From the NCBI RefSeq assembly GCF_024346355.1, contig NZ_JAGQCU010000003.1:62001-126000 (forward strand): a DNA stretch of 64,000 nt. The letters run 5' to 3'. Shown here piece by piece: positions 1 through 9,251 of this stretch (the first letter of the stretch is position 1; each line of letters starts with the position of its first letter). The stretch comes from Cyanobium sp. ATX 6A2 (GTDB taxonomy: Bacteria; Cyanobacteriota; Cyanobacteriia; PCC-6307; Cyanobiaceae). The notes under the pieces are model-generated. The model made no database searches, was not told the origin of the DNA, and worked only from the letters and a program-made list of their open reading frames with translations. The position numbers and the translations under genes were made by a program.

Positions 1-231
1 CTCAACCAGTCCGTGCTTCTCACCAGCGAGGCCGGTGGCTTCAGCGGCAGCCTGCGCGGCCAGGTGCTGCGCATCAGCCCCCAGGTCCGGCAGCGGGAGG
101 TGCTCTCCAGCGATCCCACCCAGGACGCCGACACCCGCATCGTGGAGGTGCGGGTTGGGCTGGATCCTGAGGATTCCCAACGGGTGCGTGACCTGACCGG
201 ACTGCGGGTGATCGCCCAGCTGGAGGACTGA
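1..231 (+). CDS. devB: DevB-like membrane fusion protein, C-terminal fragment
   Basis: The reading frame is open from the first base of the window and ends in TGA at 229-231, so only about the last 76 residues are present. The end of the fragment (VLRISPQV, then RIVEVRVGLDP and GLRVIAQLED) resembles the beta-barrel end of HlyD/DevB periplasmic adaptors. The stop overlaps the start of the next gene by one base, and a DevC-like permease and DevA-like ATPase follow. That order is the DevBCA exporter of cyanobacteria. The family assignment rests mainly on this context because the diagnostic lipoyl and coiled-coil regions lie outside the window. Confidence 0.75.
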   Translation, partial: LNQSVLLTSEAGGFSGSLRGQVLRISPQVRQREVLSSDPTQDADTRIVEVRVGLDPEDSQRVRDLTGLRVIAQLED

Positions 232-1403
232 TGGCCTGGAGGATCTGGCAGGGCCGGCGCATTCCGCTGGCCTGGTTGATGCTCACCCGTCAGCCGGTGC
301 GGCTGGCGGTGGCCCTGGCCGGCATCGCCTTCGCCGGCATCCTGATGTTCATGCAGCTCGGCTTCCGCGACGGGCTGTTCGACGCCAGTGTCACCATCCA
401 TCGCCAGTTCGATGCCGATCTGGTGCTGATGAGTCCTCGGACCATGAGCTCGATCGGCATGGCCTCCTTCCCCCGTCGGCGCCTGGTTCAGACGATGGCC
501 GATCCGGCCGTGCGCGGCATCACCCCGGTGAACTGGAGCCTGCTGCTCTGGCGCAATCCGGACACCCGCATCAACCGCTCGATCCTCACCCTCGGCTTCG
601 AGCCCGGAGATCCCCTCTTCCTCGACCCGGCCCTGGCCCGTCAGGCCGAGGCGCTCACCCAGCGAGGTCGGGTGTTGTTCGATGAGCGCTCCCGCCCCGA
701 GTTCGGATCGATTGCCGACCAGTTCCGTACCGGCGAGGTGGTGGAGACGGAGGTGGCCGGCAAGCGGGTGCGGGTGGCCGGCCTGCTCAACCTGGGGCCC
801 TCCTTCGGCGCCGACGGCAACATGATCACCAGCCGGGAAACCTTCCTGGATCTGGCGCCCACAAGCCCCCCCGGAAGCATCGAGCTGGGCCTCATCCGCC
901 TGGTGCCAGCAGCCGACTCCGAGATCGTGGCCCAGCGGCTGCAACGCCTGCTCCCCCCCGATGTCACCGTGTTCACCAAAGCGGGATTCGAGGAGTTCGA
1001 GAAGACCTACTGGCGCACCAGCACGGCGATCGGGTTCATCTTCACGCTCGGTGCGGCCATGGGCTTCATCGTCGGTTGCGTGATCGTTTACCAGATTCTC
1101 AGCTCCGATGTCTCCGATCACCTGCCCGAATACGCCACCTTGATGGCGATGGGCTACCCCCTGCCATCGCTGCTGCGGGTGGTGGGCCGTGAGGGACTGC
1201 TGCTGGCGGTGCTCGGCTACCTGCCCGCCTATGCCGCCGGACTCGGTCTCTACGCCCTGGTGCGCAGCGGCACCAACCTGCCCGTGTACATGAACACCGA
1301 TCGCGCCCTGGTGGTGCTGGTGATGATCCTGGTGATGTGTCTGGCCTCATCGGCGCTGGCGATGCGCCGTCTGGCCGATGCCGATCCAGCCGAGATTTTC
1401 TGA
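231..1403 (+). CDS. devC: DevC-type ABC exporter permease
   Basis: This 390-aa membrane protein has an N-terminal transmembrane segment (about residues 22-42), a large extracytoplasmic domain, and three C-terminal membrane segments starting near residue 270, the MacB/FtsX layout of DevC. It would be the permease working with the DevB adaptor and DevA ATPase to export a lipid or other hydrophobic substrate through a TolC-type channel. In filamentous cyanobacteria DevBCA exports heterocyst glycolipids. A unicellular picocyanobacterium needs a different substrate, which cannot be read from the sequence. The ATG start overlaps the devB stop by one base. Confidence 0.85.
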   Translation: MAWRIWQGRRIPLAWLMLTRQPVRLAVALAGIAFAGILMFMQLGFRDGLFDASVTIHRQFDADLVLMSPRTMSSIGMASFPRRRLVQTMADPAVRGITPVNWSLLLWRNPDTRINRSILTLGFEPGDPLFLDPALARQAEALTQRGRVLFDERSRPEFGSIADQFRTGEVVETEVAGKRVRVAGLLNLGPSFGADGNMITSRETFLDLAPTSPPGSIELGLIRLVPAADSEIVAQRLQRLLPPDVTVFTKAGFEEFEKTYWRTSTAIGFIFTLGAAMGFIVGCVIVYQILSSDVSDHLPEYATLMAMGYPLPSLLRVVGREGLLLAVLGYLPAYAAGLGLYALVRSGTNLPVYMNTDRALVVLVMILVMCLASSALAMRRLADADPAEIF

Positions 1404-1416
1404 TGGAGATCTGCTG

Positions 1417-2106
1417 ATGGGGATCGTGGTGCAGGGCCTCTGCCACAGCTATGGCAAGGGGGCCATGACCCGCCAGGTGCTGCAGGATGTGAACCTGCAG
1501 ATCGATCGCGGTGAGGTGGTGCTGCTCACCGGTCCGTCCGGGTGTGGCAAAACCACCCTGCTGACCCTGGTGGGGGCCCTGCGGCAGGTGCAGCACGGAT
1601 CTGTGCGGGTGTTGGGGCAGGAACTGGCCGGCGCCGGGCGCGCCAGCCGGCAGAGGCTGCGCCGACGCATCGGCATGATCTTTCAGGGGCACAACCTGCT
1701 GCGCTGCCTCAGCGCCGAACAGAACGTCCAGATGGGTGCCGACCTCCTGCCCGGACTGGGTTACCGGGCCCGGCGCGATCTCGCCCGCGAGTGGCTGCGG
1801 GCCGTGGGCCTGGGGGATCACCTGGCCAAGCTGCCCCACGATCTCTCCGGCGGCCAGAAACAGCGGGTGGCGATTGCCCGCGCCCTGGCTGCAGAACCCC
1901 AGCTGCTGCTGGCCGATGAGCCCACCGCCGCCCTCGATTCACGCAGTGGGCGGGATGTGGTGGAGCTGCTGCGGGGGCTGGCCCGTGAGCAGGGCTGCGC
2001 GGTGCTGATGGTCACCCACGACCCCCGCATCCTCGATGTGGGCGATCGTCTGGTGCGGATGGAGGACGGTCGTCTGGTCCGGTCTGTGGCTGAGGCAGTT
2101 GGTTAA
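1417..2106 (+). CDS. devA: DevA-type ABC exporter ATPase
   Basis: This 229-aa ABC ATPase has Walker A GPSGCGKTTLL near residues 40-50, signature LSGGQKQRVAIARAL, Walker B LLLADEPTAALD and an H-loop (VMVTHD). It belongs to the LolD/MacB-like DevA group and should energise the DevB-DevC exporter encoded just upstream. I chose the ATG at 1417 (MGIVVQGLCHSYG), 13 bases after the devC stop, because it matches the usual family N-terminus. The frame is also open from 1378 inside devC, but that extension is not family-like. Confidence 0.88.
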   Translation: MGIVVQGLCHSYGKGAMTRQVLQDVNLQIDRGEVVLLTGPSGCGKTTLLTLVGALRQVQHGSVRVLGQELAGAGRASRQRLRRRIGMIFQGHNLLRCLSAEQNVQMGADLLPGLGYRARRDLAREWLRAVGLGDHLAKLPHDLSGGQKQRVAIARALAAEPQLLLADEPTAALDSRSGRDVVELLRGLAREQGCAVLMVTHDPRILDVGDRLVRMEDGRLVRSVAEAVG

Positions 2107-2140
2107 GGTGATGGTTGACAAACTCTGAGGACAAGCCCAT

Positions 2141-2296
2141 ATGGCGAAACGTCGCAATCTGAAGAAGGAAAAGCAGGACCGCAACCGCGCCTACGCCAGA
2201 AAATTCAAGAAGCGCAAGCTGCGCAACGACGGCCGTGGTGAAGGGGTCGGCAACGGTGTGACCGGTACGGCCAACAACGGTGGCGCCGCGGACTGA
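2141..2296 (+). CDS. Small basic conserved cyanobacterial protein (51 aa)
   Basis: This short ORF starts with ATG 2141 and encodes a very basic N-terminal half (MAKRRNLKKEKQDRNRAYAR, then KFKKRKLRNDGR) followed by a Gly/Asn-rich tail. A GAGGA ribosome-binding sequence lies about ten bases upstream. Composition resembles a small ribosome- or RNA-binding protein. I recall similar tiny ORFs as conserved hypotheticals in marine Synechococcus and Prochlorococcus, but no function is known to me. It follows devA by 34 bases and could share its transcript. Confidence 0.7.
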   Translation: MAKRRNLKKEKQDRNRAYARKFKKRKLRNDGRGEGVGNGVTGTANNGGAAD

Positions 2297-2377
2297 ATCC
2301 TCACCGGATGCGGCCATGGGCCCCGGGGATCCTTCGGGATTCCCGGCCCCACTTCACCCCTGCCCTGCTCAGCAAGC

Positions 2378-3334
2378 ATGTTTCTGAGCGTCGTCATCCC
2401 CACCTACAACCGCCTGCCGATCCTGCGGAAGTGCCTGGCCGCCCTGGAGGCCCAGCAACTGGCGGAGCCGGTGAGCCGTTTCGAGGTGGTGCTCATTGAC
2501 GACGGTTCCAGTGATGACACCGTGGCCTGGATCGAGAGCCACCGCAACGAGCTGCCACACCTGCGACTGCTCCAGCAGGAGCACGGCGGCCCCGCTGAGG
2601 GTCGCAACCGCGGCGTGGCTGCCGCCCGAGGCGAGGTGGTGGTGTTCATCGACAGCGACCTGGTGGTGCGGCCCGATTTTCTGGTGCATCACGCCCGCGC
2701 CCTGAGCGCCGACTGGGAGCGCCACAACAACCGCCTGAGCTTCACCTACGGGGCCGTTGTCAACACCGCCAATTTCGACCACCCCAGCAGCGAGCGCCAC
2801 AAGCTGCGCGATCTCTCCTGGGCGTACTTCGCCACCGGCAATGTGGCCATCGAGCGCGAGCTGCTGGAGCGCGCCGGGCTGTTTGACACCGCCTTCCGCC
2901 TCTACGGCTGGGAGGATCTGGAGCTGGGTGAGCGTCTGCGCCGGCTGGGTGTGCGCCTGGTGCGCTGCCCCGAAGCCGTGGGCTACCACTGGCATCCCGC
3001 CCTCGATCTGGGCCAGATCCCGCGGCTGATTCAGGTGGAGCGTGAACGCGCGCGCATGGGCCTGGTGTTTTTCCGCAAACATCCCACCCGCAGGGTCCGC
3101 TTCATCGTGCAGTACACCTGGTTGCATCGGCTGCTCTGGGAGCTGGCCACCGTGTTTGGACTGCTCAATGAGCGCACCCTCGCGCCCCTGCTGCGCTGGC
3201 TGATCCGCAGTGGCAAGCCCGGACTGGCCATGGAGTTGCTGCGCCTGCCGCTCAACCGGATCGGCGTCAGCACCCTGTTCCAGCAAGCCCGCCGCCAGCG
3301 CCCGGGGAGCGCCGGGCCGGAGTCAGGCGGCTAA
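2378..3334 (+). CDS. Family 2 glycosyltransferase
   Basis: The 318-aa protein opens with the GT-A fold signature SVVIPTYNRLPILRKCL, followed by VVLIDDGSSDDT, the metal-binding DSD in FIDSDLVVRP (about residues 92-94) and a C-terminal galactosyltransferase-like motif (FRLYGWEDLELGERLRRLG). It should transfer a sugar from a nucleotide sugar to a cell-surface polysaccharide or glycolipid acceptor. Neither donor nor acceptor can be predicted. It lies after the DevBCA exporter genes, so an envelope role is plausible. No transmembrane segment is obvious. Confidence 0.88.
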   Translation: MFLSVVIPTYNRLPILRKCLAALEAQQLAEPVSRFEVVLIDDGSSDDTVAWIESHRNELPHLRLLQQEHGGPAEGRNRGVAAARGEVVVFIDSDLVVRPDFLVHHARALSADWERHNNRLSFTYGAVVNTANFDHPSSERHKLRDLSWAYFATGNVAIERELLERAGLFDTAFRLYGWEDLELGERLRRLGVRLVRCPEAVGYHWHPALDLGQIPRLIQVERERARMGLVFFRKHPTRRVRFIVQYTWLHRLLWELATVFGLLNERTLAPLLRWLIRSGKPGLAMELLRLPLNRIGVSTLFQQARRQRPGSAGPESGG

Positions 3335-3513
3335 GGGGGGCGAGGGGTTGATTTGATAGGGTTCTGCTGTCCTTTCAAACCGCACACCTGCGTGTTTCGG
3401 GTGATCGGCGCGACGGCTCTCGGGCTTGGCAGCGGGGCAATCTCCCGGCTGCGCCTCTCTGAGTTCGGCGTTCGATCCCTGGCAGGTGGTGGCCAACCCG
3501 AAACTTTTTCACC

Positions 3514-4221
3514 ATGGCTGTTGTCACTCTCTCCGAGATGATGGAGGCGGGCGCCCACTTCGGGCACCAGACCCGCCGTTGGAACCCGAAGATGTCGCGC
3601 TATATCTATTGCGCGCGCAACGGAGTTCACATCATTGATCTCGTGCAGACTGCCGTCTGCATGAACAACGCCTACAAATGGGTTCGCAGCGCTGCCCGCA
3701 GCGGCAAGCGCTTCCTGTTCGTGGGCACCAAAAAGCAGGCCTCCGAAGTGATCGCCCTCGAGGCCACCCGCTGCGGCGCCGCCTATGTCAACCAGCGCTG
3801 GTTGGGCGGCATGCTCACCAACTGGACCACGATGCGAGCTCGCATCGAACGTCTCAAGGACCTCGAGCGCATGGAGAGTTCCGGCGCCATCGCCATGCGG
3901 CCCAAGAAGGAAGCGGCCGTGCTGCGGCGCGAACTGGAGCGTCTGCAGAAATATCTGGGCGGCCTCAAGAACATGCGCCGACTGCCGGATGTGGTGGTGC
4001 TGGTGGATCAGCGCCGTGAATCCAACGCCGTGCTCGAGGCCCGCAAGCTCGATATCCCGCTGGTGTCGATGCTTGACACCAATTGCGATCCGGATCTCTG
4101 CGACGTGCCGATCCCCTGCAACGACGACGCGGTGCGGTCGGTACAGCTAGTGCTCGGTCGCCTGGCCGATGCCATCAATGAAGGCCGTCACGGCTCATCC
4201 GAGGAGCCTGAGCAGGCCTGA
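3514..4221 (+). CDS. rpsB: 30S ribosomal protein S2
   Basis: The 235-aa product carries the S2 hallmarks: N-terminal [18 protein letters not shown], then FVGTKKQA, the [12 protein letters not shown] segment, and the PDVVVLVDQ and [14 protein letters not shown] region. It is a component of the small ribosomal subunit head/platform. It is followed after 51 bases by tsf, the classical rpsB-tsf pair. The 179-base upstream leader has no gene and probably holds the promoter and any S2 autoregulatory element, but I could not define one. Confidence 0.97.
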   Translation: MAVVTLSEMMEAGAHFGHQTRRWNPKMSRYIYCARNGVHIIDLVQTAVCMNNAYKWVRSAARSGKRFLFVGTKKQASEVIALEATRCGAAYVNQRWLGGMLTNWTTMRARIERLKDLERMESSGAIAMRPKKEAAVLRRELERLQKYLGGLKNMRRLPDVVVLVDQRRESNAVLEARKLDIPLVSMLDTNCDPDLCDVPIPCNDDAVRSVQLVLGRLADAINEGRHGSSEEPEQA

Positions 4222-4272
4222 GTTCAGCCGGAAACTCCGATCCCTTTTCCCACACCCAGATTTCCTCACGCC

Positions 4273-4932
4273 ATGGCTGAGATTTCAGCGAAGCTCGTCA
4301 AAACCCTGCGCGACAAGACCGGCGCCGGGATGATGGACTGTAAAAAGGCCCTCTCCGAAACCAACGGCGACACCGACAAAGCGATCGAATGGCTGCGCCA
4401 GAAAGGCATCGCCAGTGCCGAGAAGAAAGCGGGCCGCACCGCCGCTGAGGGAGCGATCGGCTCCTACATCCACACCGGTGCCCGGGTGGGTGTGCTGGTG
4501 GAGGTGAACTGCGAAACCGATTTCGTGGCCCGCGGGGACATCTTCCAGGAGCTGATCCGCAACGTGGCCATGCAGATCGCCGCCTGCCCCTCCGTCGACT
4601 ACGTGAAGGTGGAGGACATTCCCGCTGAGGTGGCCGACCGCGAAAAGCAGATTGAGATGGGCCGCGATGATCTCGCTGGCAAGAAGGAGGAGATGAAGGA
4701 GCGCATTGTCAGCGGCCGTATTGGCAAGCGCCTCAAGGAAATGACCCTGATGGACCAGCCCTACATCAAGGACACCGCCATGACCGTGTCCGAACTGGTC
4801 AAGCAGGTGGCCGGCAAGGTGGGCGAGAACATTCAGGTGCGGCGCTTCGTGCGTTTCAACCTGGGTGAGGGCATCGAGGTGGAATCCGCCGATTTCGCCG
4901 CCGAAGTGGCGGCCATGGGCGGCGCCCTCTGA
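4273..4932 (+). CDS. tsf: Elongation factor Ts
   Basis: The product begins with a UBA-like domain (residues 1-50, with [16 protein letters not shown]) and has the EF-Tu contact signature ETDFVAR near residues 79-85. It catalyses GDP release from EF-Tu. At 219 aa it is the short form seen in cyanobacteria and lacks part of the C-terminal region of the roughly 280-aa enterobacterial protein. It is cotranscribed with rpsB in most bacteria and the 51-base spacing fits that here. Confidence 0.97.
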   Translation: MAEISAKLVKTLRDKTGAGMMDCKKALSETNGDTDKAIEWLRQKGIASAEKKAGRTAAEGAIGSYIHTGARVGVLVEVNCETDFVARGDIFQELIRNVAMQIAACPSVDYVKVEDIPAEVADREKQIEMGRDDLAGKKEEMKERIVSGRIGKRLKEMTLMDQPYIKDTAMTVSELVKQVAGKVGENIQVRRFVRFNLGEGIEVESADFAAEVAAMGGAL

Positions 4933-5000
4933 GCAGCAGACCCATCACTGCGGAACTCCCCCAGGGCGAGGGTCAAGCCCCGCTGGACAGCCTCGCCGAG

Positions 5001-6014
5001 GTGCGGCGTCAGCTCGACCTTGGCTGCGCCCAGCTGGGGGAGGCCAATCCCGGCCTCTACCGCGACCTGGCGCTCTATCTGCAGGTGCTGCGGGAGGTGC
5101 TCGCTGAAGCGGTGGAGCGGGCCTGCTTCCACCTCGCCACCCGCTTTCACCCCCAGCGCTACTGCGAGCTGCCGGACGATCACCGCAATCGCCTGCACGA
5201 GGGCAACACGGCCCTCGTGCGGCAGACCACCAGCCTGCTGACCGTGGAACAGCTCAGCGGCCTGGCCGGCGAGCTGGCGGCCGGGCGCCAGCGACGCCAC
5301 CGCGACCTGTTGCACCAGCTGAGCCGACCGGCTACCGACGACCTGGGCATGGCGAGCGCTGAGCCCGAGGGTTCGGTGCAGCTCAATTTTGAGCCTCCGG
5401 TGGATTTCGGCTGGTCGGCTCTCGCCTCCCTGGGGGCGGGATCTCCCGTTCCGGATCGCGAACCGGCGCCAGAGCTCGACCCCCTGGACGATTCAGCTGA
5501 GCTGCTGGGCGTTGAGGGCATCCCCGCAGCCCTGGCCCAGGATGCCGCGGCGCCATGGGATTCGCCCCTGCTGCCGCAGGAGCCCCAGACGCTGCTCGCC
5601 TGGCTGGATGGCTACGAGCGCGCGCTGGTGCGGAGGCTGCGCAACCTCTCCCATGGTCTCAACGTGGAGCTGCTGCGTTCAGGCCTGAGCCGCAGCCTGT
5701 TGCCGTTGAGCCTCCTGGAGGCCGCCCTGCTCGGTCAGCTTGAGCCCCTGGCGGCTCCGGCCAACCTGCTGCGGGTGCAGCTGCCGGTGAGCCATCCCAG
5801 CGGCGGTCAGCTGGAGAGCGTGGCCATGCTGGTGCGGCCCGCTGATCTGGAGCTCGAGCACCCTCGCCTGCGCAGTTGTCGCGCCCGCCTGCAGTGCCAC
5901 CGCCAGGAGATACGCAGAATGGCCGATCAGCATCGCCGTCTGCAGCGACGGCTCCAGGCGCTCGAGGCGGAACGGCTGTGGCACCAGGACCACCCCAGGT
6001 ATCGGCAGCCCTAG
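5001..6014 (+). CDS. Conserved cyanobacterial hypothetical protein (337 aa)
   Basis: I do not recognise a named domain. The N-terminal third is alpha-helical (EANPGLYRDLALYLQVLREVL), the middle is acidic and Pro-rich, and the C-terminus ends in a likely coiled coil rich in Arg, Gln and His. GTG at 5001 is the only ordinary start found. The same frame continues open upstream to about the tsf stop with only CTG available, so the true N-terminus could be some 20 residues longer. It lies between tsf and recG, and its 3' end overlaps recG. Confidence 0.65.
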   Translation: MRRQLDLGCAQLGEANPGLYRDLALYLQVLREVLAEAVERACFHLATRFHPQRYCELPDDHRNRLHEGNTALVRQTTSLLTVEQLSGLAGELAAGRQRRHRDLLHQLSRPATDDLGMASAEPEGSVQLNFEPPVDFGWSALASLGAGSPVPDREPAPELDPLDDSAELLGVEGIPAALAQDAAAPWDSPLLPQEPQTLLAWLDGYERALVRRLRNLSHGLNVELLRSGLSRSLLPLSLLEAALLGQLEPLAAPANLLRVQLPVSHPSGGQLESVAMLVRPADLELEHPRLRSCRARLQCHRQEIRRMADQHRRLQRRLQALEAERLWHQDHPRYRQP

Positions 6015-8494
6015 ATCCGGCGGCGACCGACGCCTGGTTCCGCGCCCTGCAGCAGGCTCTGCAGCTGGAGGCCGAACGGGGTTTCACGGATCTGATGGGC
6101 CGCCGTGAGCGTTTCAGCGCTTTCCTGGCCCGCAGCCTGAGCCAACCGCCGTCGGGGTTCAGGGCCGATACCGTCGCCGTAGCGCTGGCGGCCGATTTCA
6201 GCAGCTATGGCCAGCTGAGCACCAGCCAGCGGCAGGTGCTGGTACGCCGCTGTCGCCAGCACCTGCACGGCTGGCGACAGCGCACGCGCCCACCCAGCGC
6301 TCCAGCGGCGCCGCAGCTGCGCCTGGCAGCCACAACGGACACCGGTGCGCAGGACAGCGCGCCAACCACCCTGAATCCGGACACCCCGCTGGCGGAGATT
6401 CGGGGCGTGGGACCACGCAGCGCCACACGCCTGGCCCAGCTGGGGCTGTTCGTGGTGCGTGACCTGGTGCATTACTACCCGCGCGACTATCTCGACTACG
6501 CCAACCTGGTGCGCATCAACGCTCTGGTGCCCGGCAGCACCGCCACGATCGTGGCCACGGTGCGCAGCTGCCGCAGTTTCGTCAGTCCCCGCAATCCCCA
6601 GCTGGCGATCCTGGAGCTGCAACTGGCCGATCCCACCGGTCGACTGCGCGTCAGCCGCTTCTTCGCCGGCCGCCGCTTCACCAGCCCCGCCTGGCTCAAG
6701 CTGCAGGAGCGGCAGTTTCCCAGCGGAGCCACACTGGCCGTGAGCGGGCTGGTGAAGGCGGGGCCCTATGGCCCCCAGTTTCAGGACCCCCTGATGGAGG
6801 TGCTGCGCAGCCCCCAGGCCCCCGTGCGCTCCCCCCAGATCGGTCGACTGATCCCCGTGTATGGCCTCACGGAGGGCCTCGGCGCCGACCGCATGCGCCA
6901 GGCGATCACGGCCGTGCTGCCGGTGCTGCGGCGCTGGCCGGAACCCCTGCCCAAGGGGCTGCTGGCCGAGGAGGGACTGATCGAGCGGGCCCTGGCCCTG
7001 CAGCAGATCCACGGCCCGGCCGACCGGGAGCAGCTGCAGGCCAGCCGCCGCCGCCTGGTGTTCGATGAGTTTCTGCTGATGCAGCTGGGCCTGCTGCAGC
7101 GCCGGCGGCAGCTCACCAGCAGGCCGGCACCGGCCCTCACCCCCGCGCCGCCGAGCCCCAGCGGGGCGGGTGGGGATCTGCTGCAGAGCTTCCTCAACCT
7201 GCTGCCCTTCACCTTCACCACCGCGCAGGCCCGGGTGCTGGACGAGATCCGTGCCGACCTGGCCCGCGAGCAGCCCATGGCCCGCCTGCTGCAGGGCGAT
7301 GTGGGCAGTGGCAAGACCGTGGTGGCGATCGCCGCCCTGCTCACCGCCATCGAAGCCGGCTGTCAGGGGGCGCTGATGGCCCCCACCGAGGTGCTGGCCG
7401 AGCAACATCACGCCCGCCTGGACGCCTGGCTGCCCCAGCTGCACGTGCGCTGCGCCCTGCTCACCGGCTCCACACCAGCGCGCCGGCGGCGCCAGCTGCT
7501 CGAGGATCTGGTCAACGGCCAGCTGCAGCTGCTCGTGGGCACCCATGCGCTACTGGAGGATCCGGTGCAGTTCGCCCGCCTGGGCCTGGTGGTGGTGGAC
7601 GAACAGCACCGCTTCGGTGTGCGCCAGCGCGACCGGCTGCTCCACAAGGGGCTGCAGCCCCACCTGCTGACCATGACGGCCACCCCGATTCCCCGCACCC
7701 TGGCGCTCTCCTTGCACGGCGACCTGGAGGTGAGCCAGATCGATGAGCTCCCCCCCGGGCGCACGCCCATCCGCACGCAACTGCTGCGGGCCTCCGAGCG
7801 GGCGCAGGCCTACGACCTGATCCGCAGCGAAGTGGTGAGGGGCCAAAGGGCCTATGTGGTCCTGCCCCTGGTGGAAGAGTCGGAGAAGAGCGATCTGCGC
7901 TCGGCTGTGGAGGTGCACCGCCAGCTCGCCGGCGAGGTGTTTCCAGAGCTGCAGGTGGGGCTCCTGCACGGCCGCCTGGCCAGCGCTGACAAGCAGGCGG
8001 CCATTGCTGCCTTCGCCCGCGGCGACACCCACGTACTCGTGAGCACCACCGTGGTGGAGGTGGGGGTGGACGTGCCCGAGGCCAGTGTGATGGTGATCGA
8101 ACATGCCGAACGCTTCGGGCTGGCCCAGCTGCATCAGCTGCGGGGCCGGGTGGGGCGCGGCGCGGCTGCCTCCCACTGTCTGCTGATCCACGACGGCCGC
8201 AACGCCGGAGCCCGCCAGCGTCTGGAGGTGCTGGTGCGCTCCAGCGATGGCTTCGAGATCGCCGAGATGGACCTGCGCCTGCGCGGCCCGGGCCAGGTGC
8301 TCGGCACCCGTCAGAGCGGTCTCCCCGATCTGGCCCTGGCCAGCCTGGCCGACGACGGTGAGGTGCTGGAACGGGCGCGCGCCGTGGCCAGGCGGATCCT
8401 GGAGCAGGATCCGGATCTCGCCGAACTTCCCCACCTGGCCAGGCTGTTGGACGGCCAGCGCCGCAGACTCAGCGAGCCAGCTCCGCTGAATTGA
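5978..8494 (+). CDS. recG: ATP-dependent DNA helicase RecG
   Basis: The protein has the RecG order: a wedge/OB domain (IRGVGPRSATRLAQLGLFVVRDLVHYYPRDY), Walker A LLQGDVGSGKTVVAIAAL, Walker B VVVDEQHRFGVRQR, motif III TMTATPIPRTLALSL and C-terminal helicase motifs VSTTVVEVGVDVPEA and QLRGRVGRG. RecG reverses stalled forks and branch-migrates Holliday junctions. The frame is open from TTG 5876, but that overlaps the upstream gene by 139 bases. GTG 5978 gives 838 aa and a 37-base overlap, so I prefer it. The extra 100 or so N-terminal residues relative to E. coli RecG are usual in cyanobacteria. Confidence 0.93.
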   Translation: MAPGPPQVSAALDPAATDAWFRALQQALQLEAERGFTDLMGRRERFSAFLARSLSQPPSGFRADTVAVALAADFSSYGQLSTSQRQVLVRRCRQHLHGWRQRTRPPSAPAAPQLRLAATTDTGAQDSAPTTLNPDTPLAEIRGVGPRSATRLAQLGLFVVRDLVHYYPRDYLDYANLVRINALVPGSTATIVATVRSCRSFVSPRNPQLAILELQLADPTGRLRVSRFFAGRRFTSPAWLKLQERQFPSGATLAVSGLVKAGPYGPQFQDPLMEVLRSPQAPVRSPQIGRLIPVYGLTEGLGADRMRQAITAVLPVLRRWPEPLPKGLLAEEGLIERALALQQIHGPADREQLQASRRRLVFDEFLLMQLGLLQRRRQLTSRPAPALTPAPPSPSGAGGDLLQSFLNLLPFTFTTAQARVLDEIRADLAREQPMARLLQGDVGSGKTVVAIAALLTAIEAGCQGALMAPTEVLAEQHHARLDAWLPQLHVRCALLTGSTPARRRRQLLEDLVNGQLQLLVGTHALLEDPVQFARLGLVVVDEQHRFGVRQRDRLLHKGLQPHLLTMTATPIPRTLALSLHGDLEVSQIDELPPGRTPIRTQLLRASERAQAYDLIRSEVVRGQRAYVVLPLVEESEKSDLRSAVEVHRQLAGEVFPELQVGLLHGRLASADKQAAIAAFARGDTHVLVSTTVVEVGVDVPEASVMVIEHAERFGLAQLHQLRGRVGRGAAASHCLLIHDGRNAGARQRLEVLVRSSDGFEIAEMDLRLRGPGQVLGTRQSGLPDLALASLADDGEVLERARAVARRILEQDPDLAELPHLARLLDGQRRRLSEPAPLN

Positions 8495-8504
8495 TCACAG
8501 AGCC

Positions 8505-9221
8505 GTGAGCACCCGCCCCTGGACTGCGATTCCGATCCACGACGCCGGCCAGCCCCTGGAGCCCCTGCCTGGCGCCCTGGTGCGGCTGGAACCCCACCCC
8601 TACGTGGCCCTGAGGGCTCCTTACGGCGAGAGCGGTTCCCCGTTTCGGCTGCGGCCGGAGGTGAACCGGAGACTGCTCCAGGCCCAGCAGCTGTTGCGCC
8701 AATCGCAGCCACACTGGGCTCTGGCGATCTTCGATGGCTGGCGGCCCCTGGCGGTGCAGGCCTTCATGGTGGATCACAGCATCATCAGCAGTTGCCGCGA
8801 GCGGGGGATCGATCCGGGGCAGGCGAGCCCTGAGCGGGAGGCCGTGGTGGCTGAGGTGGGTCGCTTCTGGGCACCGCCGAATGCCGATCCCGCAGCACCG
8901 CCGCCCCACAGCACCGGTGCGGCGGTGGATCTCACCCTCGCCGACAACGAGGGTGAGCCTCTGGAGATGGGCTCGGCCATCGATGCCATCGGGGTGGTGT
9001 CGGAGCCCGACCATTTCCTGCGGGCCAGCCAGCAGTGCGGTGATCGCCAACTGCAGGCCCGCTACCTGCTCTGGCACCAACGGCGCAGCCTGCTGCGCGA
9101 CGTGATGGATCAGGCCGGCTTCGTCCAGCACCCGAACGAGTGGTGGCATTTCAGCTGGGGCGATCAGCTCTGGGCCTGGCGCCGGGGCGAACCGGCGGCT
9201 CGCTTCGGGCGGGTGCGCTGA
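8505..9221 (+). CDS. VanX-like D-Ala-D-Ala dipeptidase (peptidase M15D)
   Basis: The 238-aa product shows the VanX/DdpX zinc site: HSTGAAVD (His and Asp seven residues apart) near residues 145-152, and EWWH near the C-terminus, which supplies the catalytic Glu and third His ligand. FDGWRP matches the conserved substrate-side Arg region. It likely hydrolyses D-Ala-D-Ala for peptidoglycan turnover. No vancomycin-resistance genes (VanA/VanH type) are nearby. No signal peptide is apparent, so it is probably cytoplasmic. Start is GTG 8505, ten bases after recG. The gene converges on sir. Confidence 0.82.
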   Translation: MSTRPWTAIPIHDAGQPLEPLPGALVRLEPHPYVALRAPYGESGSPFRLRPEVNRRLLQAQQLLRQSQPHWALAIFDGWRPLAVQAFMVDHSIISSCRERGIDPGQASPEREAVVAEVGRFWAPPNADPAAPPPHSTGAAVDLTLADNEGEPLEMGSAIDAIGVVSEPDHFLRASQQCGDRQLQARYLLWHQRRSLLRDVMDQAGFVQHPNEWWHFSWGDQLWAWRRGEPAARFGRVR

Positions 9222-9251
9222 TGGTGGAGCGGATCGACCCCAGACCCCGGT

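Noticed and set aside
6011-7546. 511-aa open frame on the minus strand
   Set aside because: It lies entirely inside recG on the opposite strand, is rich in His, Gln and Gly in the manner of an antisense frame, and has no recognisable motif.
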